Position numbers and translations under genes: made by a program
Shown: one piece after another, positions 1 through 9,526 of the stretch
Layout: every line of letters begins with the position of its first letter
How positions within the stretch are numbered: position 1 is the stretch's first letter
The notes under the pieces: generated by a model
What the model was told of the DNA's origin: nothing
The model's database searches: none
Seen by the model: only the letters and a program-made list of their open reading frames with translations
NCBI RefSeq assembly: GCF_039539605.1
Contig: NZ_BAABDL010000014.1
Coordinates: forward strand, 47,682-111,681
Reading direction: 5' to 3'
DNA length: 64,000 nt
From: Amphibacillus indicireducens
Lineage (GTDB): Bacteria > Bacillota > Bacilli > Bacillales > Amphibacillaceae

Positions 1-1337
1 AACTTCGGTTTTACCGCTAACGCACGTGCGATCCCGATCCGTTGTTGCTGCCCACCAGAAAACTCATGCGGATAGCGATTGGCATGATCCTTCTCCAAAC
101 CAACCAACTCCAACAGCTCCTCAACCCGTTCACGGCGCTCCTTTTTCGTTCGATAGAGCTTATGAATATCAAGTGGCTGCCCGATAATATCAAGCACCTT
201 CATTCTTGGATTCAATGACGCTTGTGGATCTTGAAAAATAATTTGCACATCACGTCTGAGCACCTTCAACTCTTTCCGATTAAAATGATGAATGCCCATT
301 CCTTCGAACAAAACTTCACCGTCGGTTGCTTTCTGCAGTTGCAGTAACAGACGTCCTGTCGTCGATTTCCCAGATCCGGATTCCCCGACTAAACCTAACG
401 TTTCACCTTGACGAATCTTAAAATTAATTTGATCGACTGCACGAACGGTTCCACCCAATTTTAATTGAAAGACTTTTTCAAGTCGTTGAACATCGACGAG
501 TGGTTCACTGTTGTTAAACTGCTTTGGTAAGTGAGTTGTTCTTGGTCGATCAATTCTTGGTAATGCATTTAACAATCGTTTCGTGTATGGATGGGCAGGT
601 TCGTTAAAAATCGCCAGTGTATCATTTTCCTCGACGATTTCACCGTCTTTCATCACAACAACCCGATCACACATCCCAGCAACCACACCAAAATCATGGG
701 TAATTAATATAATGCTCATAGCAAATTTCTCTTGGAGTTTTTTCATCAGTTGTAAAATTTGTGCTTGAATCCGAACATCGAGTGCGGTCGTTGGTTCATC
801 AGCGATCAACAGTTTTGGTCGACAAATTAATGCCATCGCAATCATCGCTCGCTGGAGCATTCCACCTGAGAACTCATGCGGGTATTGATGATACCGTTCC
901 TCTGGATGTGAAATCCCAACAAGTTCGAGCATGTTCAGTGTTTCTAGCTTCGCCTTGTCAGGTGAAAGCTTGCGATGTTTAATACTCATTTCATCAATTT
1001 GCTTGCCAATTTTGATCGTTGGATTAAACGAACTCATCGGGTCTTGGAAAATCATACTGATCTCATGTCCACGAATCTGTTCCATTTCTTTTTCATTATA
1101 TGTTGAAATGGGTTTGCCTTCATATTCGATTAAACCAGCTGTTACTCGGGCAGACTGAGAAGGTAACAATTGCATAATTGTTTTTGCTGTCACACTCTTT
1201 CCAGAACCTGATTCACCGACAATACCAAGCGTCTCTCCTTTTCGAACCGAAAAAGAAATATCATTAATCGCTTGGAGATAGTGCTGACTCGATTGAAAAG
1301 CAACGGCCAAGTTTTTTACTGTTAACAAATTTTCCAT
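1..1337 (-). CDS. Fused OppD-OppF type ABC transporter ATPase (3' end outside window)
   Basis: This gene encodes two tandem oligopeptide/nickel-type ATPase domains in one chain, which would power import through the permeases encoded divergently at 1586-4492. The start is ATG at 1337, preceded by AGGGGCG; 445 codons are visible and the reading frame runs off the left edge. Domain 1 has Walker A GESGSGKS, signature FSGGMLQR and Walker B LLIADEPTTALD. Domain 2 has a second GESGSGKS and signature FSGGQQQR, with the sequence ending just before its Walker B. A single chain carrying both ATPases resembles GsiA-type proteins rather than separate OppD and OppF. Substrate cannot be read from the ATPase. 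No stop or frameshift is seen in the visible part. Confidence 0.93.
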   Translation of the reverse strand, partial: MENLLTVKNLAVAFQSSQHYLQAINDISFSVRKGETLGIVGESGSGKSVTAKTIMQLLPSQSARVTAGLIEYEGKPISTYNEKEMEQIRGHEISMIFQDPMSSFNPTIKIGKQIDEMSIKHRKLSPDKAKLETLNMLELVGISHPEERYHQYPHEFSGGMLQRAMIAMALICRPKLLIADEPTTALDVRIQAQILQLMKKLQEKFAMSIILITHDFGVVAGMCDRVVVMKDGEIVEENDTLAIFNEPAHPYTKRLLNALPRIDRPRTTHLPKQFNNSEPLVDVQRLEKVFQLKLGGTVRAVDQINFKIRQGETLGLVGESGSGKSTTGRLLLQLQKATDGEVLFEGMGIHHFNRKELKVLRRDVQIIFQDPQASLNPRMKVLDIIGQPLDIHKLYRTKKERRERVEELLELVGLEKDHANRYPHEFSGGQQQRIGIARALAVKPK

Positions 1338-1369
1338 AATCAACGCCCCTGTAATTTTATCGCAGTGCA

Positions 1370-1442
1370 ACTGTCAGTAAGTCTCCCACTTTAGGAATTT
1401 GAAAAAACACCAATAATTGCAAGTGGGAGATCAACTGACAGT
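1370..1442. repeat. Long imperfect inverted repeat in divergent intergenic region
   Basis: Left arm 1370-1391 (actgtcagtaagtctcccac...) and right arm 1421-1442 (aagtgggagatcaactgaca...) pair almost fully around a 29-base loop. It lies between the divergent ATPase and permease genes, upstream of the promoter at 1493. A related start (gtgcaactgtcgctaagt) recurs at about 18782, so this may be a dispersed REP-like element rather than an operator. Confidence 0.6.
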
Positions 1443-1492
1443 AACCGCCCGATTGGTTCAACTAGTAAATGATTGAAGTTTCACTTTATCAT

Positions 1493-1521
1493 TTGACATC
1501 ACGGCTAAATCTTTCTATAAT
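1493..1521 (+). promoter_or_regulatory. Sigma-A promoter for the permease/binding-protein operon
   Basis: A perfect -35 TTGACA (1493-1498) and perfect -10 TATAAT (1516-1521) are separated by 17 bases, about 65 bases upstream of the TTG start at 1586. Confidence 0.85.
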
Positions 1522-1585
1522 CTAATTTATGCTATTGTATACTAAACTAATAGGAATTATCAAGTTTAAAGGAGGTGTGACCACC

Positions 1586-2989
1586 TTGCAAAGTGAAAAC
1601 CAGCTCACCAAAGGCTTTAACACCATCCATCGCCACCGCTTATTAAGATGGCTTCAATGGATCATTGGTGCACCTATTCATTTAATTAGTTTGATTTTGT
1701 TTTCATTCGAAAAAAAATCAGCAAACTATCAAACTTTATTAAACGAAAAAATCGAGCAATTAAAGAAAACCGATAGCTATCGGGGATTAATTGAAAATTA
1801 TCAAAACCAATATGATCGAAAACAAGCTTATTTTAACAGGTCGAGCAATCAGTCAGCTAAAGATAAATTCATCACAGCACAAGCTGACCAACAAATTAAA
1901 AAAAATGCAGAAGAAGCACTTGCTTTAGAAGGACATGAACAAATCAGCTATTTAACATTTTTCAGAACACTTTTAGCCAACAAAACATTTATCATCCTGA
2001 CAATCATTCCTGGACTTATTTTATATAGTTTATGTCTCATTTATCAAAATGTCTTTGTCCGATTTATTTTTGAACGAATTGTCCTAACATTCTTTGTGAT
2101 CATTTCTGTGATCGTGATCGTTTTTACGATCCTCTATATTTCTCCATCTGATGCGGCAGCAAATATATTAGGAGAAACGGCAACGATTGAGCAACGGATC
2201 GAATTCAATTACCAGTACGGACTTGATCAACCATACCTGATGCAATTAGGTCGAGCAATTAAAGGCTTTTTAACTTTTGATTTAGGTTTATCCTATACAG
2301 GAAATGAAGTGATTATGACGAGCATAGCGAATCGTTTCCCAGTCACATTGACACTGGCAATCTCATCACTGTTTTTAGCGATTGTGATCGCCATTCCAAT
2401 CGGGATGATTTCAGCGGCAAAAATGAATTCTTTTTGGGATTACAGCTTTATGTTCTTAGCTTTAATTGGTTTATCAATTCCGAGTTTTTGGCAAGGGTTA
2501 ATCTTTATTCTGACCTTTTCAATTAGAGGTAATTTACTACCGGCCACGTACTCACCGAACAATCCACTCTCGCTCATTATGCCAATTGTTGTTTTAGGGA
2601 CTGGATTGGCAGCGGCAATTGCTCGAATGACGCGTGCTTCAATGCTTGAAGTGATGCACGAAGATTATATGATGACTGCGAAAGCAAAAGGTTTATCTGG
2701 CCGAGAAGTCTTTTTACGTCACGGCTTACGAAATGCATGGATACCGATTTTAACAGTAATCGGGCTTCAATTTGGGGCAATGCTTGGTGGGGCAGCCGTT
2801 ACTGAACAAGTTTTTAATATTAGAGGGTTAGGGAGTTACATTGTCGATAAGCAATTTATTCCTGACATACCGGCAATTCTAGCAGGTGTTGTCTACATTG
2901 CAATCACAATATCACTGGTTAATCTCATTGTCGATTTACTTTATGCGTTTTTAAATCCACGAATTCGCTCCCAATTAAAAGAGGGTTAA
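1586..2989 (+). CDS. OppB/DppB-like ABC permease with N-terminal extension
   Basis: This is an integral membrane permease of the peptide/nickel ABC family. I choose TTG at 1586 because AAAGGAGGTG sits just upstream; an ATG at 1529 in the same frame lacks a ribosome binding site. The classic OppB start (first long helix followed by the ..ISPSDAA.. segment and ..QYGLDQPY..) begins only around residue 165, so roughly 160 residues are added at the N terminus. These comprise a charged, coiled region and an extra hydrophobic helix. The ABC permease loop (EAA-like segment ..AKAKGLSGREVFLRHGLRNA..) is intact. The next gene follows 18 bases later. Family substrates include peptides, nickel and oligosaccharides; the substrate here is unknown. 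Confidence 0.88.
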   Translation: MQSENQLTKGFNTIHRHRLLRWLQWIIGAPIHLISLILFSFEKKSANYQTLLNEKIEQLKKTDSYRGLIENYQNQYDRKQAYFNRSSNQSAKDKFITAQADQQIKKNAEEALALEGHEQISYLTFFRTLLANKTFIILTIIPGLILYSLCLIYQNVFVRFIFERIVLTFFVIISVIVIVFTILYISPSDAAANILGETATIEQRIEFNYQYGLDQPYLMQLGRAIKGFLTFDLGLSYTGNEVIMTSIANRFPVTLTLAISSLFLAIVIAIPIGMISAAKMNSFWDYSFMFLALIGLSIPSFWQGLIFILTFSIRGNLLPATYSPNNPLSLIMPIVVLGTGLAAAIARMTRASMLEVMHEDYMMTAKAKGLSGREVFLRHGLRNAWIPILTVIGLQFGAMLGGAAVTEQVFNIRGLGSYIVDKQFIPDIPAILAGVVYIAITISLVNLIVDLLYAFLNPRIRSQLKEG

Positions 2990-3007
2990 TTAAGGAGGTG
3001 GTGCGAA

Positions 3008-4492
3008 TTGAATCGTATTGCGTTAAAGCAATCTGAACTTTATAAACATGGCACATTTGCCTTTGTGATCTCACTTGCGTTAAGTTTACTATTTTCATTT
3101 AATAGTTATCACAGTAGCACGGGAACTTGGCGTCCAATTTTTATCATCTTAACACTCATTTACCTCGTCATTAGCTTGTATCAATTGCTATTAATTTTCA
3201 AGCTAAAACGTGATCTATTAACAACTGGTACCGTCCAAAGACAAACGCGTGGCTTGGCATTTCTGCAAATCATCTCAATTTTTACAGGTAATATTTTTAC
3301 CGCCAGCTTTGCTTTCCGGCTCTTAAAATCTGACGGATCGATTGACTATACATTCGCATACTATATGCTAATCACTGATTTCCTAATTATTGGCGTCACG
3401 TTACTGAACATATTTAAACCATACGTATCAAATACTTTTCTCCTTTCGCTCGGGACTTTAAGCGGATTACTTGTTTTCGACATCGTGATCGTCATCTTGT
3501 TAAGTAAACAAAATCAACACGATCAACGCTACAAAACAGTTGGAAAGTGGCTTGCGCTCATACTATTGATCACGAGTTTTACCGGGAATGCATTCCGCTT
3601 GATCCTCGCTTATAGCATCTGGCTAAAAAGTTCAAACCGAGATCAAGCAGAAATTGATCAATGGCATTTCTTTTGGGTTAAATTAATTAAAAACTTTACC
3701 GCCATGATTGGGCTCTTGTTTATTGTCTTTATTCTTTCACTATCGATTACGAGTTATGGCACATTCGTCACCAGATTTGCAACAGTCAACGACTATAGTA
3801 ATCTCTTAACTGAACCGAGTTTAGTTTTTCCGTTTGGGACAGATAACTTTGGCCGTGACGTTTTTTCTCGAATTGTCTTTGGTGCTCGAATTTCTCTAGT
3901 CGTTGGACTCTTAACGACACTCATTCCACTCGTGATTGGTGGGATTCTTGGAGCACTCGCTGGGTTTTACAATCACTCAATTGATCAGTCGATCATGCGC
4001 GTCCTTGACGTGTTATATGCAATCCCGGGAATCTTGCTTGCAATTGCAATTATTGCAGCTTTTGGTTCCAGCACAATCAATTTAATTATCGCCTTAAGTA
4101 TCGGATCAATTCCTACTTATGCTCGAACGATGCGTGCCAACATCTTGATGGTTGCTAATCTTGATTATATTGAAGCAGCCAAAGCTTTAGGTGAATCCGA
4201 TCTGGTGATTTTATTAAAACATGCGATTCCAAATGCTTTTGCACCGATGATTGTTAGAGCAACATTAACAATCGGTAGTGCTGTAATCGCAACAAGTAGT
4301 TTAAGCTTTTTAGGTTTAGGTGTTGAACCGCATATCCCTGAATGGGGAAATGTGTTAAGAATAGGAAGTGGCTATTTAGAAACAGAACCTTATTTAGCTA
4401 TTTTTCCAGGTTTAGCAATTATTTTACTCGTGTTAGCTTTCAACTTTTTAGGCGACGGCTTACGCGACGCATTAGATCCAAAATTAAATTAA
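3008..4492 (+). CDS. OppC/DppC-like ABC permease with six-helix N-terminal extension
   Basis: This is the second permease of the transporter. TTG at 3008 follows AAGGAGGTGGTG. OppC homology starts near residue 230 (..FPFGTDNFGRDVFSRIVFGARISL.. then ..EAAKALGESDLVILLKHAIPNAFAP..), whereas usual OppC proteins are about 300 residues. The first 225 residues hold about six hydrophobic segments, so this protein is nearly doubled in membrane content. It lies between OppB-like and binding-protein genes with short spacers, in one transcription unit. The extension is shared in spirit with its OppB partner, suggesting a distinct transporter subtype (inference). Confidence 0.88.
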   Translation: MNRIALKQSELYKHGTFAFVISLALSLLFSFNSYHSSTGTWRPIFIILTLIYLVISLYQLLLIFKLKRDLLTTGTVQRQTRGLAFLQIISIFTGNIFTASFAFRLLKSDGSIDYTFAYYMLITDFLIIGVTLLNIFKPYVSNTFLLSLGTLSGLLVFDIVIVILLSKQNQHDQRYKTVGKWLALILLITSFTGNAFRLILAYSIWLKSSNRDQAEIDQWHFFWVKLIKNFTAMIGLLFIVFILSLSITSYGTFVTRFATVNDYSNLLTEPSLVFPFGTDNFGRDVFSRIVFGARISLVVGLLTTLIPLVIGGILGALAGFYNHSIDQSIMRVLDVLYAIPGILLAIAIIAAFGSSTINLIIALSIGSIPTYARTMRANILMVANLDYIEAAKALGESDLVILLKHAIPNAFAPMIVRATLTIGSAVIATSSLSFLGLGVEPHIPEWGNVLRIGSGYLETEPYLAIFPGLAIILLVLAFNFLGDGLRDALDPKLN

Positions 4493-4510
4493 TTTTTAGG
4501 GGGAAACAGA

Positions 4511-6304
4511 ATGAAAAGATTGACTTTCGGATTACTATTAATTTTGAGCCTGTTTATTGCAGGGTGTGTCAGTACAGAGTCTGACGTACAAGGTGACAGC
4601 GATACGGCACCAGCGGCAGATGCAGAAAAACCAACGATTGAGATCTTAGGAATGAGTACGAGTGAGGATGATTTAAATATTCTTCGCGATCAGCTAACGA
4701 ATAATGGTTTTGATGTTGAGTTGAACATTCAACCAGATCGTGGAAGCTATACGACCCAAAAAGAGGCTGGAAACTATGACCTCGCAGTAAATAGTTGGAC
4801 AACAGTTACAGGTAACCCTGATTACGCTGTTCGTTCACTATTTACATCAGATGGTGACAACACATTATTCGCTGATGATGAAGCTGACCGTCTGATTGAT
4901 TTAGCAAGTACACAGTTGCCTGAAGATTATCAGCAAACATACACTGAATTAGAGCAACATATCGTTTTCGATCAAGCATATGTTTTACCTTTATACATTT
5001 CTTATAAAGCACAAGCAGTCAACCACGAGATTATTGATGAATCAACCGTTCGCTTACCAAAATCTCGAGCAGCTGTTTGGGAAATGTACGACTTTACTGA
5101 TACAAACTTACGTGACACTGAACCATTACTTGTCCATCAAGGGCTAAGTGATTTAACATCACTTGATCCGATTAAAGGAAATGATGGTTCAATTAATACA
5201 CTAAATACAAATATGTATGTTCGATTAGTGAACTTAACTGACGATGACCAAGTGGTTTCAGATGGTTCATTATCATTAAACCATGTGATCGCAGAAGGAA
5301 ATCAAGATTACTACTTTGTTTTACGTGATGACATTAACTTCGCTGCTGTTGAAGGTGATGCTGCTGTTAATACAGGAGTTCGTGTTGGTGCAGAAGATGT
5401 TAAATTCTCTCTCGAACGAGCAAAAGATCGTAACTCAGTACCTGATCACAGAACATATAGCTTACATGAAAGCATCGATACAGTTGAAATTGTAGCAGAT
5501 TTAGCTGAGTTAGAGGCTGTTACAAATGAAGGAACTACAGTTAAAGCAGCATTAGAGGAAAATCTAAATACCGAGATTGCTGAACTAACAGCTGATAAAA
5601 CTGAAGCTGATAACAGTAATGGTGTTTATCAAGTAGTAAAAGTTACAACACATAACCCGTTCCCACAAGTACTAAACTACCTTGCTCACCAATCAGCAGG
5701 TATTGTTTCAAAAGAACAAGTTGAAAGTATTAACACGTATAATGTTGAAGATTATGATGTGAATACAGATATTGCTTACGGTGATCAGCGAACAGTTAGT
5801 GAAGATAGCGAGCATGAGAATACACTTTATGCAAGTGGCCCATACATCTTGGTGTCAAAAAATGACTATGAAGCTCGCTTCGTTAAAAATCCAGCTTATA
5901 TGGTTGGATCAGATTATGAACCACGAATGACTGAAGTGATCGTTAAATTTATTCAAGATCCTGAAACAGCCTTGTCAGCATTACGTAACAATGAAATTCA
6001 TGTTTACAATGGCGTTGCTGAGAACCGTTATGACATCGTTCATGAAGATGAGCGCTTAACGTTACAACAAAATGAGAGTAATGCGGTTGCATACTTGAAC
6101 TTTAATATGGATGGGCGTGAGGTTTCAACAAACACAGCGTTACGTCAGGCAGTCCTTTATTCAATTAATCAGGATGAATTCATTTCGTTCTATCAAGGTA
6201 ACAAAATGCCAGCAATCTCAACTGTTAGCCCGTTAGTCAATACCGGCTTAACACTTGAAGCTGACCCAGCAAAAGTCCAAGAACTACTTGAACAAGCAAA
6301 TTAA
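4511..6304 (+). CDS. Family 5 solute-binding lipoprotein with apparently permuted domain order
   Basis: This is the surface-bound substrate-binding component of the ABC importer. ATG at 4511 follows AGGGGGAAAC. The signal peptide ends in lipobox IAGC (Cys19). Residues 42-195 look like the C-terminal part of SBP_bac_5 proteins: ..LTNNGFDVELNI.., ..GNYDLAVNSW.., ..DEADRLIDLA.. and ..FDQAYVLPLYISY... Residues 203-597 look like the N-terminal and middle parts: ..LSDLTSLDPIKGNDGS.., ..LRDDINF.., ..VGAEDVKFSLERA.., ..TALRQAVLYSINQDEF.. and ending ..DPAKVQELLEQAN. In ordinary family members that last motif is directly followed by the segment found here at the start. Length (597) is within the family range, so this looks like circular permutation, not truncation. 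Confidence 0.85.
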   Translation: MKRLTFGLLLILSLFIAGCVSTESDVQGDSDTAPAADAEKPTIEILGMSTSEDDLNILRDQLTNNGFDVELNIQPDRGSYTTQKEAGNYDLAVNSWTTVTGNPDYAVRSLFTSDGDNTLFADDEADRLIDLASTQLPEDYQQTYTELEQHIVFDQAYVLPLYISYKAQAVNHEIIDESTVRLPKSRAAVWEMYDFTDTNLRDTEPLLVHQGLSDLTSLDPIKGNDGSINTLNTNMYVRLVNLTDDDQVVSDGSLSLNHVIAEGNQDYYFVLRDDINFAAVEGDAAVNTGVRVGAEDVKFSLERAKDRNSVPDHRTYSLHESIDTVEIVADLAELEAVTNEGTTVKAALEENLNTEIAELTADKTEADNSNGVYQVVKVTTHNPFPQVLNYLAHQSAGIVSKEQVESINTYNVEDYDVNTDIAYGDQRTVSEDSEHENTLYASGPYILVSKNDYEARFVKNPAYMVGSDYEPRMTEVIVKFIQDPETALSALRNNEIHVYNGVAENRYDIVHEDERLTLQQNESNAVAYLNFNMDGREVSTNTALRQAVLYSINQDEFISFYQGNKMPAISTVSPLVNTGLTLEADPAKVQELLEQAN

Positions 6305-6319
6305 CCTTTCGTAAAACTG

Positions 6320-6352
6320 AACCCTTGAGCGGATGACTCAAGGGTTTTTTCT
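6320..6352 (+). terminator. Rho-independent terminator after the binding-protein gene
   Basis: Stem AACCCTTGAG / CTCAAGGGTT (6320-6329 with 6337-6346), seven-base loop, followed by a run of T. Confidence 0.9.
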
Positions 6353-6466
6353 TAATTTTAATATCAATTTAAATAGATTGACTCAATTGAACAGTAAATT
6401 GATTAGTTCTAATTAAACAAACTGTTATACTTAGATTATTATCATAAAAAACGGGAGTGTGTCGAG

Positions 6467-7384
6467 ATGTGCAAAAAAAGGTGGTTCACTCAGTCAGACG
6501 GCGAGAAAATTTTTATTAGAAAATGGACTGATCAGTCAAGTAAACCTAAGGCAATCATTCAAATCGCCCATGGAATGGCCGAACACAGTCAGCGTTATGA
6601 TCAATTTGCTCAATTTTTAACTGAAAATCAATTGATCGTTTACGCAAATGATCATCGGGGTCACGGTGAAACTGGGGCAAGAATGGGCGTGATGGGCTAC
6701 TTTGCAGAACAAGGCGGTTTTGAACGTGCTGTTGATGATTTGTGGGAAATGACTGCAATGATCCGAACTGAGCACCCAGGCCTCCCGATCATTTTACTCG
6801 GTCATAGTATGGGTTCGTTTTTAGTTAGGCGCTATATTCAACGCTATCCAACTTCGGTTGATGCTGTAATTTTATCAGGTACAGGCTTTGACAAAGGCTT
6901 GGTCGGCAAAGTTGGTCGCTTATTAGCGAAATTTGAAGTCAAGCGACTCGGTCCAAAAACAGCAAGTCCTTTAATGGATCGATTAAGTTTTGGCCAATAC
7001 AGTAAAGGCCTAGCTGAAACAGAAAGTTGGCTTTCCCGTGATTCTCAATCCGTACGTGATTATGAGAACGATCCGTATTGCGGGTTTATTTCCACCGCGA
7101 AATTTTATGATGACCTCCTCTATGGCCTTAAGAAAATTCATCAACAAAGTCAAGTCGCGAAAGTTAATCCGTCATTGCCTATCTTATTATTCAGCGGGAC
7201 AGCCGATCCTGTTGGTGATTACAGTAAAGGCGTTCACCGAGTCGTGAAGCAGTATCAAAAGCATGGGATCAAATCGATTGACTTAAAGCTATATCCGGAA
7301 GGACGTCATGAAATGTTATTTGAAATTAATCGCGAACAAGTCATGAGAGACATCTTAGCTTGGATGATTGAAGTTATTTCTTGA
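6467..7384 (+). CDS. Alpha/beta hydrolase, monoacylglycerol lipase/lysophospholipase-like
   Basis: This is a cytoplasmic serine hydrolase of 305 residues with no signal peptide. The nucleophile elbow is LLGHSMGS (Ser114), the oxyanion segment is ..IAHGMAEHS.. (around residue 35), the likely acid lies in ..SGTADPVGDYSKG.., and the likely His in ..EGRHEML.. near the C terminus. This is the PldB/MGLL-like Hydrolase_4 pattern. It stands alone between a terminator and a long repeat array. Ribosome binding is by GGGAGTG upstream of the ATG. The acyl-glycerol or lysophospholipid preference is family-based only. Confidence 0.88.
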   Translation: MCKKRWFTQSDGEKIFIRKWTDQSSKPKAIIQIAHGMAEHSQRYDQFAQFLTENQLIVYANDHRGHGETGARMGVMGYFAEQGGFERAVDDLWEMTAMIRTEHPGLPIILLGHSMGSFLVRRYIQRYPTSVDAVILSGTGFDKGLVGKVGRLLAKFEVKRLGPKTASPLMDRLSFGQYSKGLAETESWLSRDSQSVRDYENDPYCGFISTAKFYDDLLYGLKKIHQQSQVAKVNPSLPILLFSGTADPVGDYSKGVHRVVKQYQKHGIKSIDLKLYPEGRHEMLFEINREQVMRDILAWMIEVIS

Positions 7385-7508
7385 GGGAAGATTTTATTTG
7401 ATTCAGAAAGCTTCACTCACTGAGGGGATGAATCGGATCACTCACGATTAAATCCTATTCGTTACCTCTTCAGCAAAAAATCGATGACACTGCGCATGAT
7501 TAGATGTT

Positions 7509-7918
7509 ATTCGTTAGATATCTCCTTGATTATGAGGGCGGTTTCTGACGATTAACACCTATTCGTTAGAGATCACCTTGATTACGAGGGCGGTTTCTGA
7601 CGATTAACACCTATTCGTTAGAGATCACCTTGATTACGAGGGTGGTTTCTGACGATTAACACCTATTCGTTAGGGATCTCCTTGATTACGAGGGCGGTTT
7701 CTGATGATTACCACCTATTCGTTAGAGATCTCCTTGATTACGAGGGCGGTTTCTGACGATTAACACCTATTCGTTAGAGATCACCTTGATTACGAGGGTG
7801 GTTTCTGACGATTAGCACCTATTCGTTAGAGATCACCTTGATTACGAGGGCGGTTTCTGGCGATTACCGCCTATTCGTTAGAGATCACCTTGATTATGAG
7901 GGCGGTCTCTGACGATTA
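7509..7918. repeat. Tandem array of 52-bp units, 8 copies
   Basis: Units begin with attcgttagaga at 7509, 7561, 7613, 7665, 7717, 7769, 7821 and 7873, exactly 52 bases apart. They are nearly identical, with centre accttgattacgagggcgg and end tttctgacgattaacacct. The two ends of each unit are approximate inverted repeats. The array fills most of the gene-free stretch 7385-8097. It belongs to the same family as arrays at 18882, 34847 and 50656. Confidence 0.95.
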
Positions 7919-8097
7919 TTATTTTTTTACAAAACCTTCGTTAAATAAAGCAACAAATCAATGAACTTAAATCTCCTTAGCTCAAAAAAGTATAGACAGT
8001 CTTTAAATTATTTCGAAATACGAAACAAAAGCGAGACTTCACTTAAGATCGTGGTATAATTATTTTTATATCTAAATAGAAATATGGTGAATAAATA

Positions 8098-9471
8098 GTG
8101 GATCGCTTAACGAATACAACAAAAATTTCTCCTGGAAAACAGCTCTTTCTTATTACATGGCCAATTATGATCGAAACATTTTTACAGACATTTATGCGTT
8201 TTTCTGATACGTTTATGCTCAGCTTTATCTCAGATGAAGCTGTGGCTGCGATCGGTGTCGTCAACCAAATTATGATGTTTACATTTGTTTTATTTAATTT
8301 TACCGCAATGGGATCTGCTGTTGTTGTGAGTCAATATGTTGGTGCTAACAATCCTAAAGGCGTTCAAAAAACGATCGCACATGCGTTAATGGTCAACTTA
8401 GTTTTTGGTGTGATGGTCAGTTTGGTCGTCGTCAGTTTACGGACTCAATTTATTAATCTATTTGATTTAGAGCCAGAGCTTTTCGGTTATGCAAATACAT
8501 ATTTACTCTATGTTGGTGGCGCGTTATTCTCGCAAGCAATCGTCTTGACAATTTCGGCGATTTTGCAAGCAATGGGGCACACAAAAGATGTCATGACCGT
8601 CGTCATTATTATGAATGTTACAAACGTGTTTTTTAACTATGTCTTTATTTTCGGAGCATTCGGCTTCCCACAACTTGGTGTAACTGGAGTCGCAATGTCA
8701 ACAGCCGCGATCCGATTTGTAGCGATGTTTGTCTTATTTTCAATCTTGTTAAAAAGATTACCGACAAAATTACCATTTAAGGCATTCTTTAAATTTGATC
8801 TATCCTATTTGAAGAAAATTCTCGGTATTGGTGTACCTGCTGCAGGGGAACAGCTTTCTTATAATATTAGTCAAATCGTGATTACTGTCTTTATTACTAG
8901 TTTAGGAGCTACAGCACTCGCAACAAGAGTTTACGCTCAAAACTTAATGTCATTAATGACCGTTTTCTCAATGTCAATTTCTAAAGGGATGCAAATATTT
9001 ATTGGTCAACTCGTCGGCGCTGGTAAAGAAAAAGAGGCGTACAGCAGTATGTTTATCGGCGTACGCGCTGCCTTAACCGTTGCTTTGTCGGTCGGTTCAC
9101 TGCTAGCGATCTTTGGTCGTCAAGTCTTCATGATCTTTACCAGAGATCCTGATATTATCGCACTTGGTACAGTGATTTTAATCATTGGTCTAATTTTAGA
9201 ACCAGGACGGACGTCAAACTTAGTCATTATTAGCGCCTTGCGTGCAGCTGGCGATGCCCGCTTCCCTGTTATAATTGGAATTTGTGTCATGTGGGGTGTC
9301 TTAGTACCACTCGCCTATTTCTTAGGCATCACCTTGAATTTTGGTTTACCTGGTATTTGGATTGCGATGTTAGTCGATGAATGGATACGAGCAATCATTA
9401 TGTGGACACGCTGGCGAGGTAAAAGATGGATGGGCAAAGCCGTCGTAGAACAAACAAACCAAGCACATTAA
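8098..9471 (+). CDS. MATE family multidrug/cation exporter
   Basis: This is a 457-residue membrane protein with twelve predicted helices in two homologous halves, as in NorM/DinF-type MATE exporters that use Na+ or H+ gradients to expel drugs. The start is GTG at 8098 with GGTGA seven bases upstream, and TATAAT lies at about 8055. Characteristic segments include ..WPIMIETFLQTFMRFSDTFML.. near the N terminus and ..GVPAAGEQLSYNISQ.. at the start of the second half. It is a single-gene unit closed by its own terminator. The substrate is unknown. Confidence 0.9.
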   Translation: MDRLTNTTKISPGKQLFLITWPIMIETFLQTFMRFSDTFMLSFISDEAVAAIGVVNQIMMFTFVLFNFTAMGSAVVVSQYVGANNPKGVQKTIAHALMVNLVFGVMVSLVVVSLRTQFINLFDLEPELFGYANTYLLYVGGALFSQAIVLTISAILQAMGHTKDVMTVVIIMNVTNVFFNYVFIFGAFGFPQLGVTGVAMSTAAIRFVAMFVLFSILLKRLPTKLPFKAFFKFDLSYLKKILGIGVPAAGEQLSYNISQIVITVFITSLGATALATRVYAQNLMSLMTVFSMSISKGMQIFIGQLVGAGKEKEAYSSMFIGVRAALTVALSVGSLLAIFGRQVFMIFTRDPDIIALGTVILIIGLILEPGRTSNLVIISALRAAGDARFPVIIGICVMWGVLVPLAYFLGITLNFGLPGIWIAMLVDEWIRAIIMWTRWRGKRWMGKAVVEQTNQAH

Positions 9472-9490
9472 AACTGTGCTTGGTTTTTTA
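9456..9490 (+). terminator. Terminator overlapping the end of the MATE gene
   Basis: Stem AAACCAAGCAC (9456-9466) pairs with GTGCTTGGTTT (9476-9486), followed by T-rich sequence. The left arm lies inside the last codons of the MATE gene. Confidence 0.88.
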
Positions 9491-9526
9491 TTAGAACTTA
9501 TTTTTAAAGGCGACTGTTTCTAAAAA

